64,000 nt of DNA from Actinernus sp. WN-2022 (lineage: Eukaryota > Cnidaria > Anthozoa > Actiniaria > Actinernidae), in assembly GCA_030867875.1 (NCBI GenBank), contig JAOWCC010000577.1, positions 145,320,344 through 145,384,343 on the forward strand. The letters are read 5' to 3'. Positions 13,601 to 21,233 of the stretch are shown here, piece by piece. The stretch's first letter is position 1. Each line of letters begins with the position of its first letter. Below the pieces are notes generated by a model, which made no database searches, was not told the DNA's origin, and was given only the letters and a program-made list of their open reading frames with translations. The translations under genes were made by a program, and so were the position numbers.

Positions 13601-14624
13601 GTGTCTTTCTTAAAGTAACCAGGCTGTGTCCTGTTAATCTAAAAATAATTTGGAACAGACCCATGTATGGGAAATTCGTTCTCTTTCCTCATTCTCTCTT
13701 TCATTCGACTCTCTCCCATTCCGAATTCCGATTGGTTGATTCATCTGTAATAGGAGCCATTACTCGGATCGTCCATATGTACTATATATGTGAGTTGGCG
13801 TATTTACGCCTTGGGCTATTTTTAGATTTTTGTTTTTGCTACGAATAAATGTGTTTCCTAAATGTTTTTTTTTCCACGAATAAATGTTTTTCTTTGTTCG
13901 AAAGAAAATCAATAATGGCGGAGATAATAGCTCGTTCAGTCACATTGCCTACAAAACAATGAAACCTTGTTCTATAAATAGCCGGAGGTGTAAATACGCC
14001 AACTCAAAGATCTAAGATGGACGCTCCGGGTAATGGGCTCCTGTCTGCAAATAACTCACTGCAAATAATGGTCCGAGCATGCGCAGTCGTGATAATTCAA
14101 TATTTGCTACAAATAACAGTCTGCGCATGCGCACTATTGACCATTCCGTTTAGTTAACAAGGCAGATCGATTTGCAGAGCTGTTGGTGACTCAATGTTCC
14201 AGTTTGAAACTCTGCAGGTATAGTTATATTTTGTCGAATGATAATATTGTTTGTCGCAAACATGGCAGTACTGTGGCAAATGTCAAATGGCTTGAAAACA
14301 GATACAAATATACAAAGCTTGGTATTGTTTCAAATTGAACTGCATTTCAGTCGGGAGCAGTTAGTTTTTTTCACTTTTTTCTCGACAGATACGTGTTTAG
14401 AACTGATGAACAAGAAAACAATTATAGTGCGGGAAATGAAGACCATGCTGCAAGAGTTCCACACGAAAATGACCAATACCATGGAGGAGATGATTTCTAA
14501 ACATAAACAAGAGATAGCAAGGCTACATTGGATAAAATCAAGACCACAAACCTCAGCTTCAAAACCAGCGTCCGTAACACACATAGTTCTTGAAAGTTTA
14601 TCTCTGGAAGATTTAAATATATAA
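1501..14624 (+). CDS. iGluR-like receptor with potassium-channel selectivity filter (3' exons of a multi-exon gene)
   Basis: Four exons are recognised: 1501-1657, 10524-10795, 11718-11892 and 14389-14624. In order they give a potassium filter end (YGDRAPL), an inner helix, an extracellular lobe containing GALVDAFAAGARKDLF, a final membrane helix (FTCTAALLFVMAGLVYEY) and a charged tail. Pore loop, helix, lobe 2, helix is the ionotropic glutamate receptor layout, and a GYGD-type filter in that layout is known from bacterial GluR0. Similar potassium-channel-domain proteins are, as I recall, common in anthozoan gene sets. The protein would act in the plasma membrane. Missing parts are lobe 1, helix 1, the pore helix, and about 20 residues between the first two exons, because their phases do not match (0 against 1). 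Ligand and selectivity are unknown. Confidence 0.75.
1658..1787. other. Intron start with a short dispersed repeat
   Basis: Bases 1728-1777 (ATATCGATTCTACATCAAGT onward) resemble 11006-11052. Parts recur around 12017-12045 and 12345-12365, all inside introns of the same gene. The level is too diverged to assign to a named repeat family. Confidence 0.4.
1788..3760 (-). mobile_element. LINE (CR1/L2/jockey group), 5'-truncated and frameshifted
   Basis: A reverse transcriptase is readable on the minus strand in three consecutive frames: 3737-2772, 2850-2602 and 2648-2013. Landmarks in order are FNYRPISTLSPFSKILER, FLDFSKAFDTVNHQIL, GVPQGSTLGP, FADD and NLGVYIDEHLNW, and the C-terminus ends LLEQQK. 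Frame changes fall just before the FADD active site and again near 2640, so the element is dead. The endonuclease domain is missing, which is ordinary 5' truncation. The 3' end at about 1788-1812 carries three copies of an AACTTGA-type unit. It lies antisense within the first intron of the channel gene. Confidence 0.85.
3856..4378. mobile_element. Composite MITE with inner and outer inverted repeats
   Basis: An inner pair of inverted repeats of about 36 bp (TGTCACAGCGTTTTCACAAG at 3895; its complement ends at 4076) bounds a core containing CAACATGGCTGCTA. An outer pair follows: AGGAGCCCATAACTAGGAGC at 3857 on the left, and its complement within 4347-4375 on the right. The right arm between inner and outer repeats is expanded into a 36-bp minisatellite. 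Elements at about 13752-14042 and 50745-51035 share the outer repeat; the latter also shares the core. Confidence 0.7.
4081..4368 (+). repeat. 36-bp minisatellite, 8 units
   Basis: Units start at 4081, 4117, 4153, 4189, 4225, 4261, 4297 and 4333. The first six are nearly identical, the seventh has one change and the last is diverged. Each contains GGACGCTCCTGGTTATCAGG, close to the outer terminal repeat of the MITE it sits in. Because 36 is a multiple of three, open frames run through it (for example MRDGRSWLSGPS repeated); these are not genes. Confidence 0.9.
4379..5369. other. Intronic sequence without recognised features
   Basis: No ORF, repeat or RNA gene is supported here. A search for the missing short exon of the channel gene (phase 0 start, phase 1 end, about 60-70 nt) found no convincing candidate. 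Confidence 0.4.
5379..5466. mobile_element. 88-bp foldback MITE with 9-bp target-site duplication
   Basis: Two arms of about 37 bp, starting TAACCTGAGTATCAGTCCCT and ending in the near-perfect complement, are separated by a loop of about 14 bases. The insertion is flanked by identical GGGACGAGT copies at 5370-5378 and 5467-5475. A 9-bp duplication is typical of Mutator-like elements; that assignment is inference. Confidence 0.8.
5644..5680. repeat. C-rich tract
   Basis: A run of about a dozen C residues lies within a pyrimidine-rich stretch just upstream of the SINE-like sequence. It is low-complexity sequence only. Confidence 0.6.
5706..5950 (+). mobile_element. tRNA-derived SINE
   Basis: GTGGTGCAGTGGTTACCGCA matches a polymerase III A-box region, and GGATCGATTTCAGATC about 40 bases later is a decayed B box. 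The spacing and the non-tRNA tail suit a SINE. There is no paired acceptor stem, so it is not a functional tRNA gene. Confidence 0.6.
5940..7198 (-). mobile_element. LINE (CR1/L2 group), 5'-truncated
   Basis: On the minus strand the element starts inside the reverse transcriptase (LLLLLDLSAAFDT at about 7190) and continues through MDHAILLSRI, a GVSESSVLGP variant of the usual GVPQGSxLGP box, and YADDTQVY. The C-terminal part, including ILEQLHWLPVDQ and ISDLIERYVP, follows in another frame, then AAPTLWNRLPIALRKCDN near 6200. The 3' UTR contains GTAAAGCGCTTAGATC, like other LINE 3' ends of this group. Frame breaks and a stop in PGRTL* show it is inactive. Confidence 0.8.
6078..6142. repeat. 33-bp direct duplication in LINE 3' UTR
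   Basis: A unit beginning GCTAARTACATCATATACAT is present twice in tandem (6078 and 6111). It lies within the LINE 3' UTR and shows one base change between copies. Confidence 0.8.
7199..7493. other. Intronic sequence, nothing recognised
   Basis: Between the LINE and the following MITE. No coding, RNA or repeat feature is supported. Confidence 0.4.
7494..7789. mobile_element. Foldback MITE, family A copy 1
   Basis: The first 120 bases fold on themselves (AACAATTAGACC with GGTCTAATTGTT, TGGGCTACGAGT with ACTCGTAGCCCA). A second inverted pair (TTAGTATAAACTAACTAG and CTAGTTGGTTTATACTAA) bounds the rest. A nearly identical copy lies at 12042-12336, so the family moved recently. A diverged relative of the first half is at about 14790-14880. 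Confidence 0.75.
7790..8195. other. Intronic sequence, partial MITE similarity
   Basis: Bases 8126-8170 (CTCGTTAGCTTCTATTGTTT and an ACCAACATGGCCGCCA motif) resemble the insertion at 27117-27267 upstream of a GPCR gene. Nothing else is recognised. Confidence 0.35.
8196..9465. mobile_element. TIR element carrying a minisatellite array
   Basis: The 45-bp array is bracketed by inverted copies of CGTTTCAGACGGCGAAC (about 8207-8226) and GTTCGCCGTCTAAAACGG (about 9433-9452), which continue imperfectly into the flanks. This suggests the array is internal to one mobile unit. A related end may occur near 51360. No transposase is present and no target duplication was resolved. Confidence 0.5.
8236..9425. 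repeat. 45-bp minisatellite with higher-order structure
   Basis: About 27 units. The main type contains GATTTAGCTCATTACGGCAT; a shorter variant contains AGATTAACTCATTAGCATTG. The variant recurs near 8330, 8560, 8735, 9005 and 9355, always next to the same neighbouring variant, so blocks of several monomers were copied together. Open frames across the array (15-residue periodicity) follow from the 45-bp period and are not genes. Confidence 0.9.
9557..10047. mobile_element. MITE with about 110-bp inverted repeats and TTAA target duplication
   Basis: The left arm begins AGGGGAACTCAACCCTAAAA and the right arm is its complement (ending TTAGTTCTCCT); similarity continues for about 110 bases to TTTCTGTGTTGCGCGTCTA. 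TTAA flanks both ends (9553-9556 and 10048-10051), as in piggyBac-type insertions. A partial copy with the same end starts at about 55047, also after TTAA. No transposase is present. Confidence 0.8.
10075..10430. repeat. Dispersed repeat family B, copy 1
   Basis: It contains repeated ACACTGATGTTTTATTAATC-like segments and a CATGTGACTCGAATGCTG block. The same order of blocks occurs at 18449-18780. The leading part (TTTTACCTTGA..GGGGAAGTCAG) also occurs near 29600 and 48470. Ends and class are not resolved. Confidence 0.6.
10524..10795 (+). CDS. Exon: ligand-binding lobe 2, first part
   Basis: The acceptor is TTCTTTTCCACAG and the donor ATGAAG|GTGTGG. Two bases finish a split codon, then NDYQTLDEIIEAI, GALVDAFAAGARKDLF, a segment with VVDHKSAYGVV and SGDAIQLRHCF, ending NVQTMK in phase 0. 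The ALVDxxAAG pattern matches the periplasmic-binding-like lobe of ionotropic receptors. The donor is weak (GTGTGG). Confidence 0.75.
10796..11225. other. Intron with short dispersed repeat
   Basis: Bases 11006-11052 repeat the sequence seen at 1728-1777 in the first intron. Nothing else is recognised. Confidence 0.4.
11226..11450. mobile_element. 225-bp foldback MITE
   Basis: Starts TATAGACCCTATGCATAAGT and ends in its complement. The arms pair over about 60 bases, then again at CCCAGGGAGATGTGTGAAAT with its complement. The loop is AT-rich. A 70-codon open frame spanning it is a by-product of the palindrome. Confidence 0.8.
11718..11892 (+). CDS. Exon: end of lobe 2 and final membrane helix
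   Basis: The acceptor is CTCTGTTGCAG and the donor GAAG|GTAACT. It opens in phase 0 after the preceding exon and reads GSSKPLATLVSTGLF, a linker, then the helix TCTAALLFVMAGLVYEYV and the basic stop-transfer segment RRYRRRK. It ends after one base of a codon (phase 1), which matches the start of the last exon. Confidence 0.8.
11893..12041. repeat. 24-bp tandem repeat
   Basis: About three and a half units of ATATACAAGTATAATACATC plus AAGT occupy 11958-12038. The flank shares ACATCAAGT motifs with the intronic repeat at 1728. Confidence 0.75.
12042..12336. mobile_element. Foldback MITE, family A copy 2
   Basis: Near-identical to 7494-7789 in length and sequence, including both inverted-repeat pairs. 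Both copies are in introns of the same gene and in the same orientation. Confidence 0.75.
12527..12819. mobile_element. MITE family C, full copy
   Basis: The ends AAAGGGGCTATGTCATGGTA and its imperfect complement (ACCGTGACACAGCCCTTTT) form inverted repeats of about 22 bp. The flanks share an 18-base direct repeat (TTTAAATATAGCATATAT at 12508-12525 and about 12817-12834). A truncated inverted relative lies at 17235-17421. Confidence 0.65.
12981..13157. mobile_element. 177-bp MITE
   Basis: ACAAATAGATTTCAGTCTGC at the left end pairs with GAATGGAATCTATTTGT at the right; similarity continues through CCGTGCGTCTGTCCTC. No internal ORF. Confidence 0.7.
13158..13751. other. Intronic sequence, nothing recognised
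   Basis: No coding, RNA or repeat feature is supported between the two MITEs. Confidence 0.4.
13752..14042. mobile_element. Composite MITE, second core type
   Basis: Inner inverted repeats of about 34 bp (GAGTTGGCGTATTTACGCC at 13792; complement ending 14005) are enclosed by outer repeats (AGGAGCCATTACTCGGA at about 13752; GGACGCTCCGGGTAATGG at about 14017). The outer repeat is that of 3856-4378, but the core is different. Confidence 0.65.
14389..14624 (+). CDS. Exon: cytoplasmic tail and stop of the receptor-channel gene
   Basis: The acceptor is TTTTTTCTCGACAG. The two leading bases complete a codon with the single base left by the exon ending at 11892, so phases agree. It encodes about 78 residues ending LESLSLEDLNI and TAA. 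The middle (VREMKTMLQEFHTKM, EEMISKHKQEIARL) has heptad-like spacing of hydrophobic residues and could form a coiled coil. Assignment to this gene rests on phase, strand and position, not on family similarity. Confidence 0.6.
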
Positions 14625-15100
14625 TGATTTCAACATTAAGAAAAACCTAATATTAAATTTAAAAGCCAAGTACGCAGATAATTAAGACGTCCTTCGAACT
14701 CATGTTAGCAGCGCTAGTGAGATGGTTTGATGCAGTAGTGCATTTAAAGTATTGCGCCACAATTTTGTGGTGAAGTATAATGCCCGATAGTTGGCGAGGG
14801 GTGCAGCTCCGAGTCAACTACCAAAGTCGATAGCAACCAAGAGCGAGAAGTCTAATTGTTTTAGCATAACCAAGCCACCGTTCTATCGACTTAGCCATAG
14901 AGAAAACTGTGCTCATTATATCTGCAGCGCGCACGGTCGACTATAGATCGATTAGACGGCGCTTGGCTAGGTCGAATTAAATTCCAGTGTGAAGCAGTCT
15001 CTAAAGAACGTTACCAAGGGTTATGCTAAACTCTATTGAAACAGAGAAAGTTAAGCGCGCGCTTGAGCTAGTTAGGAGAATTTACATTTTGATGACCAAA
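14625..15100. other. Downstream of the channel gene; decayed MITE relative
   Basis: Around 14790-14880 a segment containing GTCTAATTGTTTTAGCATAA resembles family A (7494, 12042). Otherwise nothing is recognised. Confidence 0.4.
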
Positions 15101-15232
15101 TAAAACGAGCATTTTTCCGTGTCTTCCGTATTTTATAAAGGAAGTATAAAACAGTTTTCCTTTTTGCTCTGATGAAGGGCTAGCGCTCGAAACGTCAGCT
15201 GCTACTCGCTCCCCACGGCGGTTACCATAGTA
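15100..15232 (+). mobile_element. Penelope-like element, 3' end fragment
   Basis: GATGAAGGGCTAGCGCTCGA and AACGTCAGCTGCTACTCGC match, in inverse orientation, the end at 55100-55165 that belongs to a Penelope-like element with a GIY-YIG domain. Only the terminal stretch is present. Confidence 0.5.
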
Positions 15233-15884
15233 CCTTAATCGACTTTTAGTTGATCATAATGAGCAGAGGAGACACTCATTGCCATTTCTCGTTCTCTCAA
15301 ACCTCCACTCGTGTTTCTATTTCACAGAAAAATGTTTTATATTTCTTAACTGGAAAAGGTGCGCTCCAAGTACGAAGTACAACTTATGGCCTACGCGTTT
15401 TTGAGAATATTTTTAATGTTCGCTAAAATAGTCGATTTAGCTTGCTAAATTAAAAATGTTTTTGTCTGTTATTTGGTAGATTTAAGAGCACTTTCCTAAA
15501 ATATCCATCCTTAAACATTTCTAACACGATCTAGATGCAAAATATAGAAATCTAAAACAGCAAATACAGCAAAACGTGGAACACAAACTTGACACCAAGT
15601 TGATCAGCATACAAGAGCTATAGATGGTAAGGCCATTCAACGCCGTCTCTTTGACTCCTCTTGGTCTATTGAGGAATGTATGGTTTCATACGACTCTGTA
15701 AAGTTGCCGTAGAGGACGAGAACGGCAGAGAAATCTGACCAAACTTCACGAGAGATTAAAACAAATTAAACGTCCGTATGCAAACGCGACACATGACGAA
15801 TCGACGAAGAACCATGCTAGGATAACAATTGACGATATTAGAGCTATACTGGGGCGGGGCTAGGGGGTAAAAGGGGATTCGATA

Positions 15885-16070
15885 GAACCCCTTTCTCTCC
15901 CCATTTCTTATGAAGAAAAACAAAGATGTTGTGATGATCGAACCCCTATTCTCTCCTCCCTTTCTTATTAAGAAAAACAAAGAAGTTGCCATGATCGAAC
16001 CCCTTTTCTCTCCTCCCTTTCTTATGAAGAAAAACAAAGGCATTGCCACGATCGAAACACCATTCAAACC
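15885..16070. repeat. About 57-bp tandem repeat, 3.5 units
   Basis: The unit contains CTCCCTTTCTTATGAAGAAA and AACAAAG followed by a GATCGAACCCC block. It generates an apparent minus-strand ORF of 212 codons (15756-16394), which I do not accept as a gene. Confidence 0.8.
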
Positions 16071-16696
16071 CTCCTCAGAGAACACTGGATCCGCTCCAGA
16101 GCAGCAGTGAATGTACAAAACAACTGATGCCCCAAGTGACGCCTTCCATGCTTTATAACTCTTCATTTCAAAGATAAATCCAAAACATCCACCTTCTTGC
16201 AATAGGTTTTGAAGGCGGAAAGAACTGATGAGCACTAAATGCTGCCGTATGAAGACAGACAATAATGCTGACGCGAGGCGCGCGCGCGACCGCAAAAAGT
16301 TTGTTGTAAAAATTCGAAGTCGTGTACATTTTCCAGTCTGCTGTTGTAAAAACAAATCGAAAAGACACCGTGAAATCACAGCTATTTTGACCATGATATG
16401 ACGAAAACCTGATGACGTAGAGTAATCGCAGATTTATAGTTTTTATTATAATATTTGTATATACGGCTCTCGTGGAAACCAGGATTGTTTTATATATATA
16501 TATATATTATATGCCTGATGAGTATCCGTATTCAAATAAAGATTCATTCAATAATATGACAGACAAAAATTACTCATTATGTGTCCTTTTCGGCTCAAAT
16601 TCACAGGTTTCTCGTGCCTGGCGAACTGTTTTCACAATTCTGAATCGGATTGATTCATGACCATGTGACGAGTTGTTGACGTATGACTGTGCGAGT
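16071..16696. other. No recognised feature
   Basis: Contains an AT microsatellite at 16490-16506. No ORF here has a recognisable family pattern. Confidence 0.4.
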
Positions 16697-16960
16697 TAGG
16701 AGAATTACAATACAATACAATATTCTTTATTTACAGAGGGAAGACACATTAACCTTACATAGTTATCTAACGATTTGTCCTTGGTTGTACAAATTAATGT
16801 TATTGCACCAGCTGTGTATAACTAAATACAAGTCTTTGTACAGGATTTGTTGAAAGAAATAGTACTGTTCTATGAAAAACGTAAGTGACGTAACGCGCGT
16901 GGTGAAAAACGTCACGATAGCGAGGCTGTGTACAGCATTTGGTGACAAACTACTCGAGCT
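16697..16960 (-). mobile_element. Probable LINE 3' tail
   Basis: Read on the minus strand it ends TGTAAATAAAGAATATTGTA followed by three TTGTA units, the layout of LINE 3' ends elsewhere in this window. No coding part is left. Confidence 0.4.
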
Positions 16961-17234
16961 TTCCGAGAACTTCCGGCTCTAACAGTTTGCATTCTAAAAC
17001 ACATGGGCTAGGATACCTATGCGACGAATTAGGGGATGTTTTGTTCAACTATTTCGTAGCTCCTTTGATTTGATTCATGGGACCGTCGTATGGCGCTGTT
17101 GTTGTGCTAGCCGAGGTGGCAGTCTGTATTTCAATATATTTATATAGAATTTGCGCTATATAAGTGAATTATTTTATGCATTGAAATTCTGCGATTTTCA
17201 TATGAACTGACGACACTCGCACTCATGTGGGATG

Positions 17235-17421
17235 GTTAAAATAAAACGAAGCAAAAATGCAATAAATGTCTCTCAAACTGTGAATAGCCATAGCCTTCAA
17301 GTCAATATTGCCTAATACTTCAATCAAGCATTGAGGCAGAGTCTTCAACTGTTTGTAGCCAATTAACAGCCACCGGTCGAACATGGATTCCGGACATGCG
17401 CAGTACCATGACATAGCCCCT
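17235..17421 (-). mobile_element. MITE family C, truncated inverted copy
   Basis: On the minus strand it begins AGGGGCTATGTCATGGTACT and continues with GTGGCTGTTAATTGG, as at 12529-12590, then diverges and is cut short. Confidence 0.6.
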
Positions 17422-17755
17422 ATACTTAATAGACAATATTCACTTGTATTACTAGATGCTATTTTCACGATACAAAAGTCAACGCTGTATTGATTCATTT
17501 ACAAAGAAATAATCAGTTTGTTGGTTGTTGGGTATTAACTTGATTTTCCGTTAAACTAAACTGATTATTGTTAATATAGTGTTCATACCACGTTTGGTGA
17601 ATGCGATTGTTATTAATACAATTGTTAATAATAGTTATTATCAAAACGAAGCAAAAACAAAGGAAATTACTTCAGCTCGAATTTGTAAATCCAATAAAGC
17701 ACGGCCACTCATTCTGTATGTACTAGATAAAGATTAGGACAAACAACTGTAAACA

Positions 17756-17830
17756 TTTTAAAGTCAAGTCAATCTTTATTTACCATATATAATATATATT
17801 TTACACACAAAATAAAATAAAATATATAAT
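17756..17830 (-). mobile_element. Possible LINE 3' tail
   Basis: On the minus strand: GGTAAATAAAGATTGACTTG followed by a repeated GACTT unit, as at other LINE ends. The flank is AT-rich and no coding sequence remains. Confidence 0.35.
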
Positions 17831-18448
17831 ACAGTATTATTATTTGTTTGTTTGTATCTTTTGTCTATATCGATTTGTAGATCTATGTGGAATATGTTAC
17901 ATTATCTATATAGTATGTATATATGGAAGGTGTTCAGTGAGAAAAACTCCAAGGAGCTTTTACAGGCACTGACAACCATGGGCGGCAAAATTTTATAATT
18001 GGTTAAACAGCACTGCGAAGACATTGGTACAGCAAAATAACATAGATTATGAACAAAAACAAACAAATAGTCAATAATTAGAATTATTGATTGAGAGTAC
18101 ACGATTAGAAATTAAGTAGAGATCTTCTCAGCCGGGTTGGATCTGGCAGTCTAAGTTAGATTAAACGGGTATAACCCATTTAGACTCCGTGGAAAACCTG
18201 GTAGACCACAGTCTAGAGCGTCCTTGGGCAGGGACGTATAAGCTGTAACATTCCTTCCACTTCTAATCAATGCGAGGGGCATGTCAAAGAACTTGTTGCG
18301 CTATTTCGTGAAAGTGAAAGTGAAGGGGGTCTCCCAGTACAATAGCCTGGTATTCTGGAGGAACTAACAAACACTCATGACTGTAAACTGCACGGAAGCA
18401 CTTTGCGCCACAATATATGGTCCCACATTGATCAGACGGTCAGAGAAT
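17831..18448. other. No recognised feature
   Basis: AT-rich, then a moderately GC-rich stretch at 18120-18250. No supported ORF, RNA or repeat. Confidence 0.4.
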
Positions 18449-18780
18449 AATTTACCTTGACATTTCTTCCAGCTGGAATAGGGGAATTCAGTGCTCGGTC
18501 ATGAATCTTCTCAAAGTACACTAGTATATTGTTTGTTGGATACAGAACTAATGATTAAAACATCAGTGCCTGTATCAGTGATACAAGAGTATCAGTGATA
18601 CGGACAGCACTGATGTTTTATTAATCAGTGTTGTATCAAATATACACACACCGATATCAATGTTTTATTAATCAGTTCTGTATCAAACTAACGCAAAGTT
18701 TTGTATGTGGATTTACAGTGGTATTCATGTGACTCGAATGCTGTGTTTGGATTGGTTAGCACCATTTTGAATTATTAATG
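18449..18780. repeat. Dispersed repeat family B, copy 2
   Basis: Same block order as 10075-10430: TTTACCTTGACATTTC, GTTTGTTGGATACA, several CTGATGTTTTATTAATCAGT segments and CATGTGACTCGAATGCTG. Confidence 0.6.
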
Positions 18781-18939
18781 AATTTTACAATTTTGTCTAT
18801 CATATGCATGTATCTTGTTGCCCAATTGGCCATGTTTCGCGCGCATTGTGAACAATATACATGCAATCAAGAAAACAAAAGATTGTCATGCAACATTGAG
18901 TTTTGGCGGGCCACATTCTTGTTTTTGGCGGGCCACATG

Positions 18940-19620
18940 TGTTTCATTGGGTATCAAGAATTCGTCCACGTGATCAAAATGGGATGACCCGATTGGCTGT
19001 TCACCTCATTAATTATTCATGGTTTAAGAAAATAACTTTGCAAGCATTACCTGTATTCATACAAGGCTTGTAATTGTTATTTTCTGTTGGTGATTTCAAC
19101 AAACATATATGCCTAATAGTGTAGTAGACAGGACAGGACTAGAAGTCGTAAGCATTCAGAAGGTGGAAGGTTCAAGATACATTACGTACGCTGATTTTTA
19201 TTTCCATCTTTTCCTTCACTTCTCTTCGTGTAAAGCCATGCCTGTGATGTAATTATTGTTACTTTGTTAAAATTCAAGTTCTTGATCATGATCAGAACTA
19301 ATCGGAACCACCATGATCTGGCGTTTCATTGGATATCAGCATTCATCTGCCATTTGATTGGACATCAAGATACCTCCTGAAATGTTCATGTGAGTTTCAT
19401 CGTGTAATCAAGGAACATGCACGTGACCAAAATGGGATGACCTGATTGGCGTTTCATAGGATATCAAAATTCATCTGTCATCTGATTGAACATGAAAAAG
19501 CTAGAGCCTCCTCAGATATCCATGGAGTTCCATCGTGTATCAAAGTACATGCATGCACCTGACCAAAATGGGATGACTTGATTGGCTGTTGAACTCATAA
19601 ATTATTCAGTGCAATCATTG
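18940..19620. repeat. Imperfect tandem duplication of about 125 bp
   Basis: Two adjacent units (about 19325-19445 and 19443-19573) share GGCGTTTCATTGGATATCA and GACCAAAATGGGATGAC blocks. A third partial copy is at about 18945-19010. Confidence 0.6.
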
Positions 19621-19795
19621 TCCGATAGTTAGGCCGGATTAATGGCGTATAACAAGAATAAGTTTATTCGTACCATTTGAGACTGTGTTACAATATTCAG
19701 AGAGAGAAATGAAAAAATAAGTACAGGTACAGGCTATCTGTAGCAGTCGAATAGCTAATCTAGACAGATAGCCAAATATAACGATACTCAAAGTG

Positions 19796-19990
19796 ACTCA
19801 AAGGGAATCATGATAAGACAGAAATCTTACTTCTAGGCTCGATGGTGACATCAAATGAGGAGCTGCATGTCAAAGAAATAAAAAATGCAGTGAAAATTGT
19901 AGGCATTTTTTCACTTATGACCACGTACTATCCCAGAAATTAAATTTTGAATCTACATTAAAGTCGATTAAGATAATCTTAAAGACCCTG
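19796..19990 (+). mobile_element. L1/Tx1-type LINE fragment (RT)
   Basis: Reads DKTEILLLGSMVTSNEEL and IKNAVKIVGIFF, then, after a change of frame, LNFESTLKSIKIILK. This is the palm/thumb pattern of L1/Tx1-like reverse transcriptases (KTE..LGS, VKILG). It may belong to the same family as 23757-25115. Confidence 0.6.
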
Positions 19991-20831
19991 TGTACGAGCC
20001 CATGGTGCTTTGCGCGCGCAAATCATTTTCGTAGGCTACGAAAATCTAGCCTGCGTTGCGGCTCTGGAGTATCGGAGCGCAGCGAGCGGAGATTAGGGGG
20101 ATTGGGGCGAGAAAAAAGATAGGGGGAGGGGGTGGGGAGGGGGGGGAAGAAAGAGCCTGCCGGCAACCCATGGTTATTTTGATATCCACCCACTAATTAA
20201 AATGCATAAAATTAATAAGTCATTCGATCGATTCATCCAATCATCATGCGGCGGAAGTGAAAACCATGTTTAATATCTGTCAAACTCACGCGTGGAATCT
20301 CAAAGAATCTCAACTCGAGCGTAAAATTAAAAACAAAAAATATACGTACTTGGAGAATCTCAGCTGAAACTCCGAAAAAACACGTGAAGACAGGGCCGGC
20401 CTAAACTCAAACCTGTAAATGTCAACGACTTTTGCAGGATATTTAATGTATGTTTTAACTAAAGGTAGTGTTTGGGAATTCAAATATTTCCACGGCGAGA
20501 ATCTGTTCAAGCCTTCAGAAAGAAAAGAGAGACGAGGCTTTAAATAATTCTAGCTGGTGCCTGCAAAAGTATTCGTCTTCATATTCCGAAATCTGCTCCT
20601 CTATCAGAGCGAGTCTGTCGTTCCTGAGAAAGGAAGATTCGAAATGCAGTAGAGAACTATACCTTTGTTCGAGAAGGTTTGCAGGATAAAGGTAACTAAG
20701 ATAAAGAGAACTTTTGCCGCTGAATATAAAGCCGCCACCAAATTAGTAAAGAACACTGCCGACCACAATAACACCGGAACGAAGTTCTGCGAAAAGAAGC
20801 GCTAAAACCATCCACGCAGCGTTACGAAATC
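19991..20831. other. No recognised gene; purine-rich tract
   Basis: Bases 20090-20150 are strongly G-rich (GGGGGAGGGGGTGGGG). An open frame at 20468-20689 has no recognisable pattern. A GCCTGCCGGCAACCCATGG block at about 20155 looks like part of an unassigned repeat. Confidence 0.35.
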
Positions 20832-21063
20832 ACGGCGGGTGTAAAGTACAGGTCACAGGTCAGGTTGTTAATTCTAAGATAAATCCTAACCCTAACCACA
20901 AACCTAACGCTAACCACCGGACGAGTTCACAGGTAAACGACGGGTTCTCGCACACCTAGAGCTAGGGTTCCCAGGTAAACAAGAAGTGACCTAACCTGTG
21001 ACCTAACCTGTGACCTGACCTGTGACCTGACCTGTGACCTGACCTGTACTTTACACCCGCCGT
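20832..21063. mobile_element. hAT-like MITE with 8-bp target duplication
   Basis: ACGGCGGGTGTAAAGTACAG at the left end is exactly complemented at the right end. ACGAAATC flanks both sides (20824-20831 and 21064-21071). Inside are TGACCTGACCTG tandem units and a CCTAACCCTAACC stretch. An 8-bp duplication fits hAT elements. Internal sequence is partly shared with 55560-55680. Confidence 0.8.
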
Positions 21064-21071
21064 ACGAAATC

Positions 21072-21233
21072 ATCAAAGCAGCTCGTATTTTTGGAAGCAC
21101 AAGCCTGTTCCTCGAACACATGTTTCAACCGTGTTTTAAAGAAAGAAAGAAACTTTTTTTCATTTATATGGAAAGGTAAGGATAAAGTTAAAAGACATGC
21201 ATTGATAAATAAAATTGAAAATGGAGTTTAAAT
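21072..21233. other. Short spacer
   Basis: Joins the MITE to a LINE fragment; no feature recognised. Confidence 0.3.

Noticed and set aside
15756..16394. 212-codon minus-strand ORF, the longest not tied to a transposon protein
   Set aside because: Its middle is only the translation of a 57-bp tandem repeat, there is no domain or signal pattern, and parts are also open on the other strand.
18778..18987. 69-codon ORF with a hydrophobic start
   Set aside because: Overlaps a dispersed repeat and a tandem duplication; no conserved pattern.
20880..20900. Telomeric repeat
   Set aside because: Only about two CCCTAA-like units inside a hAT-like MITE.
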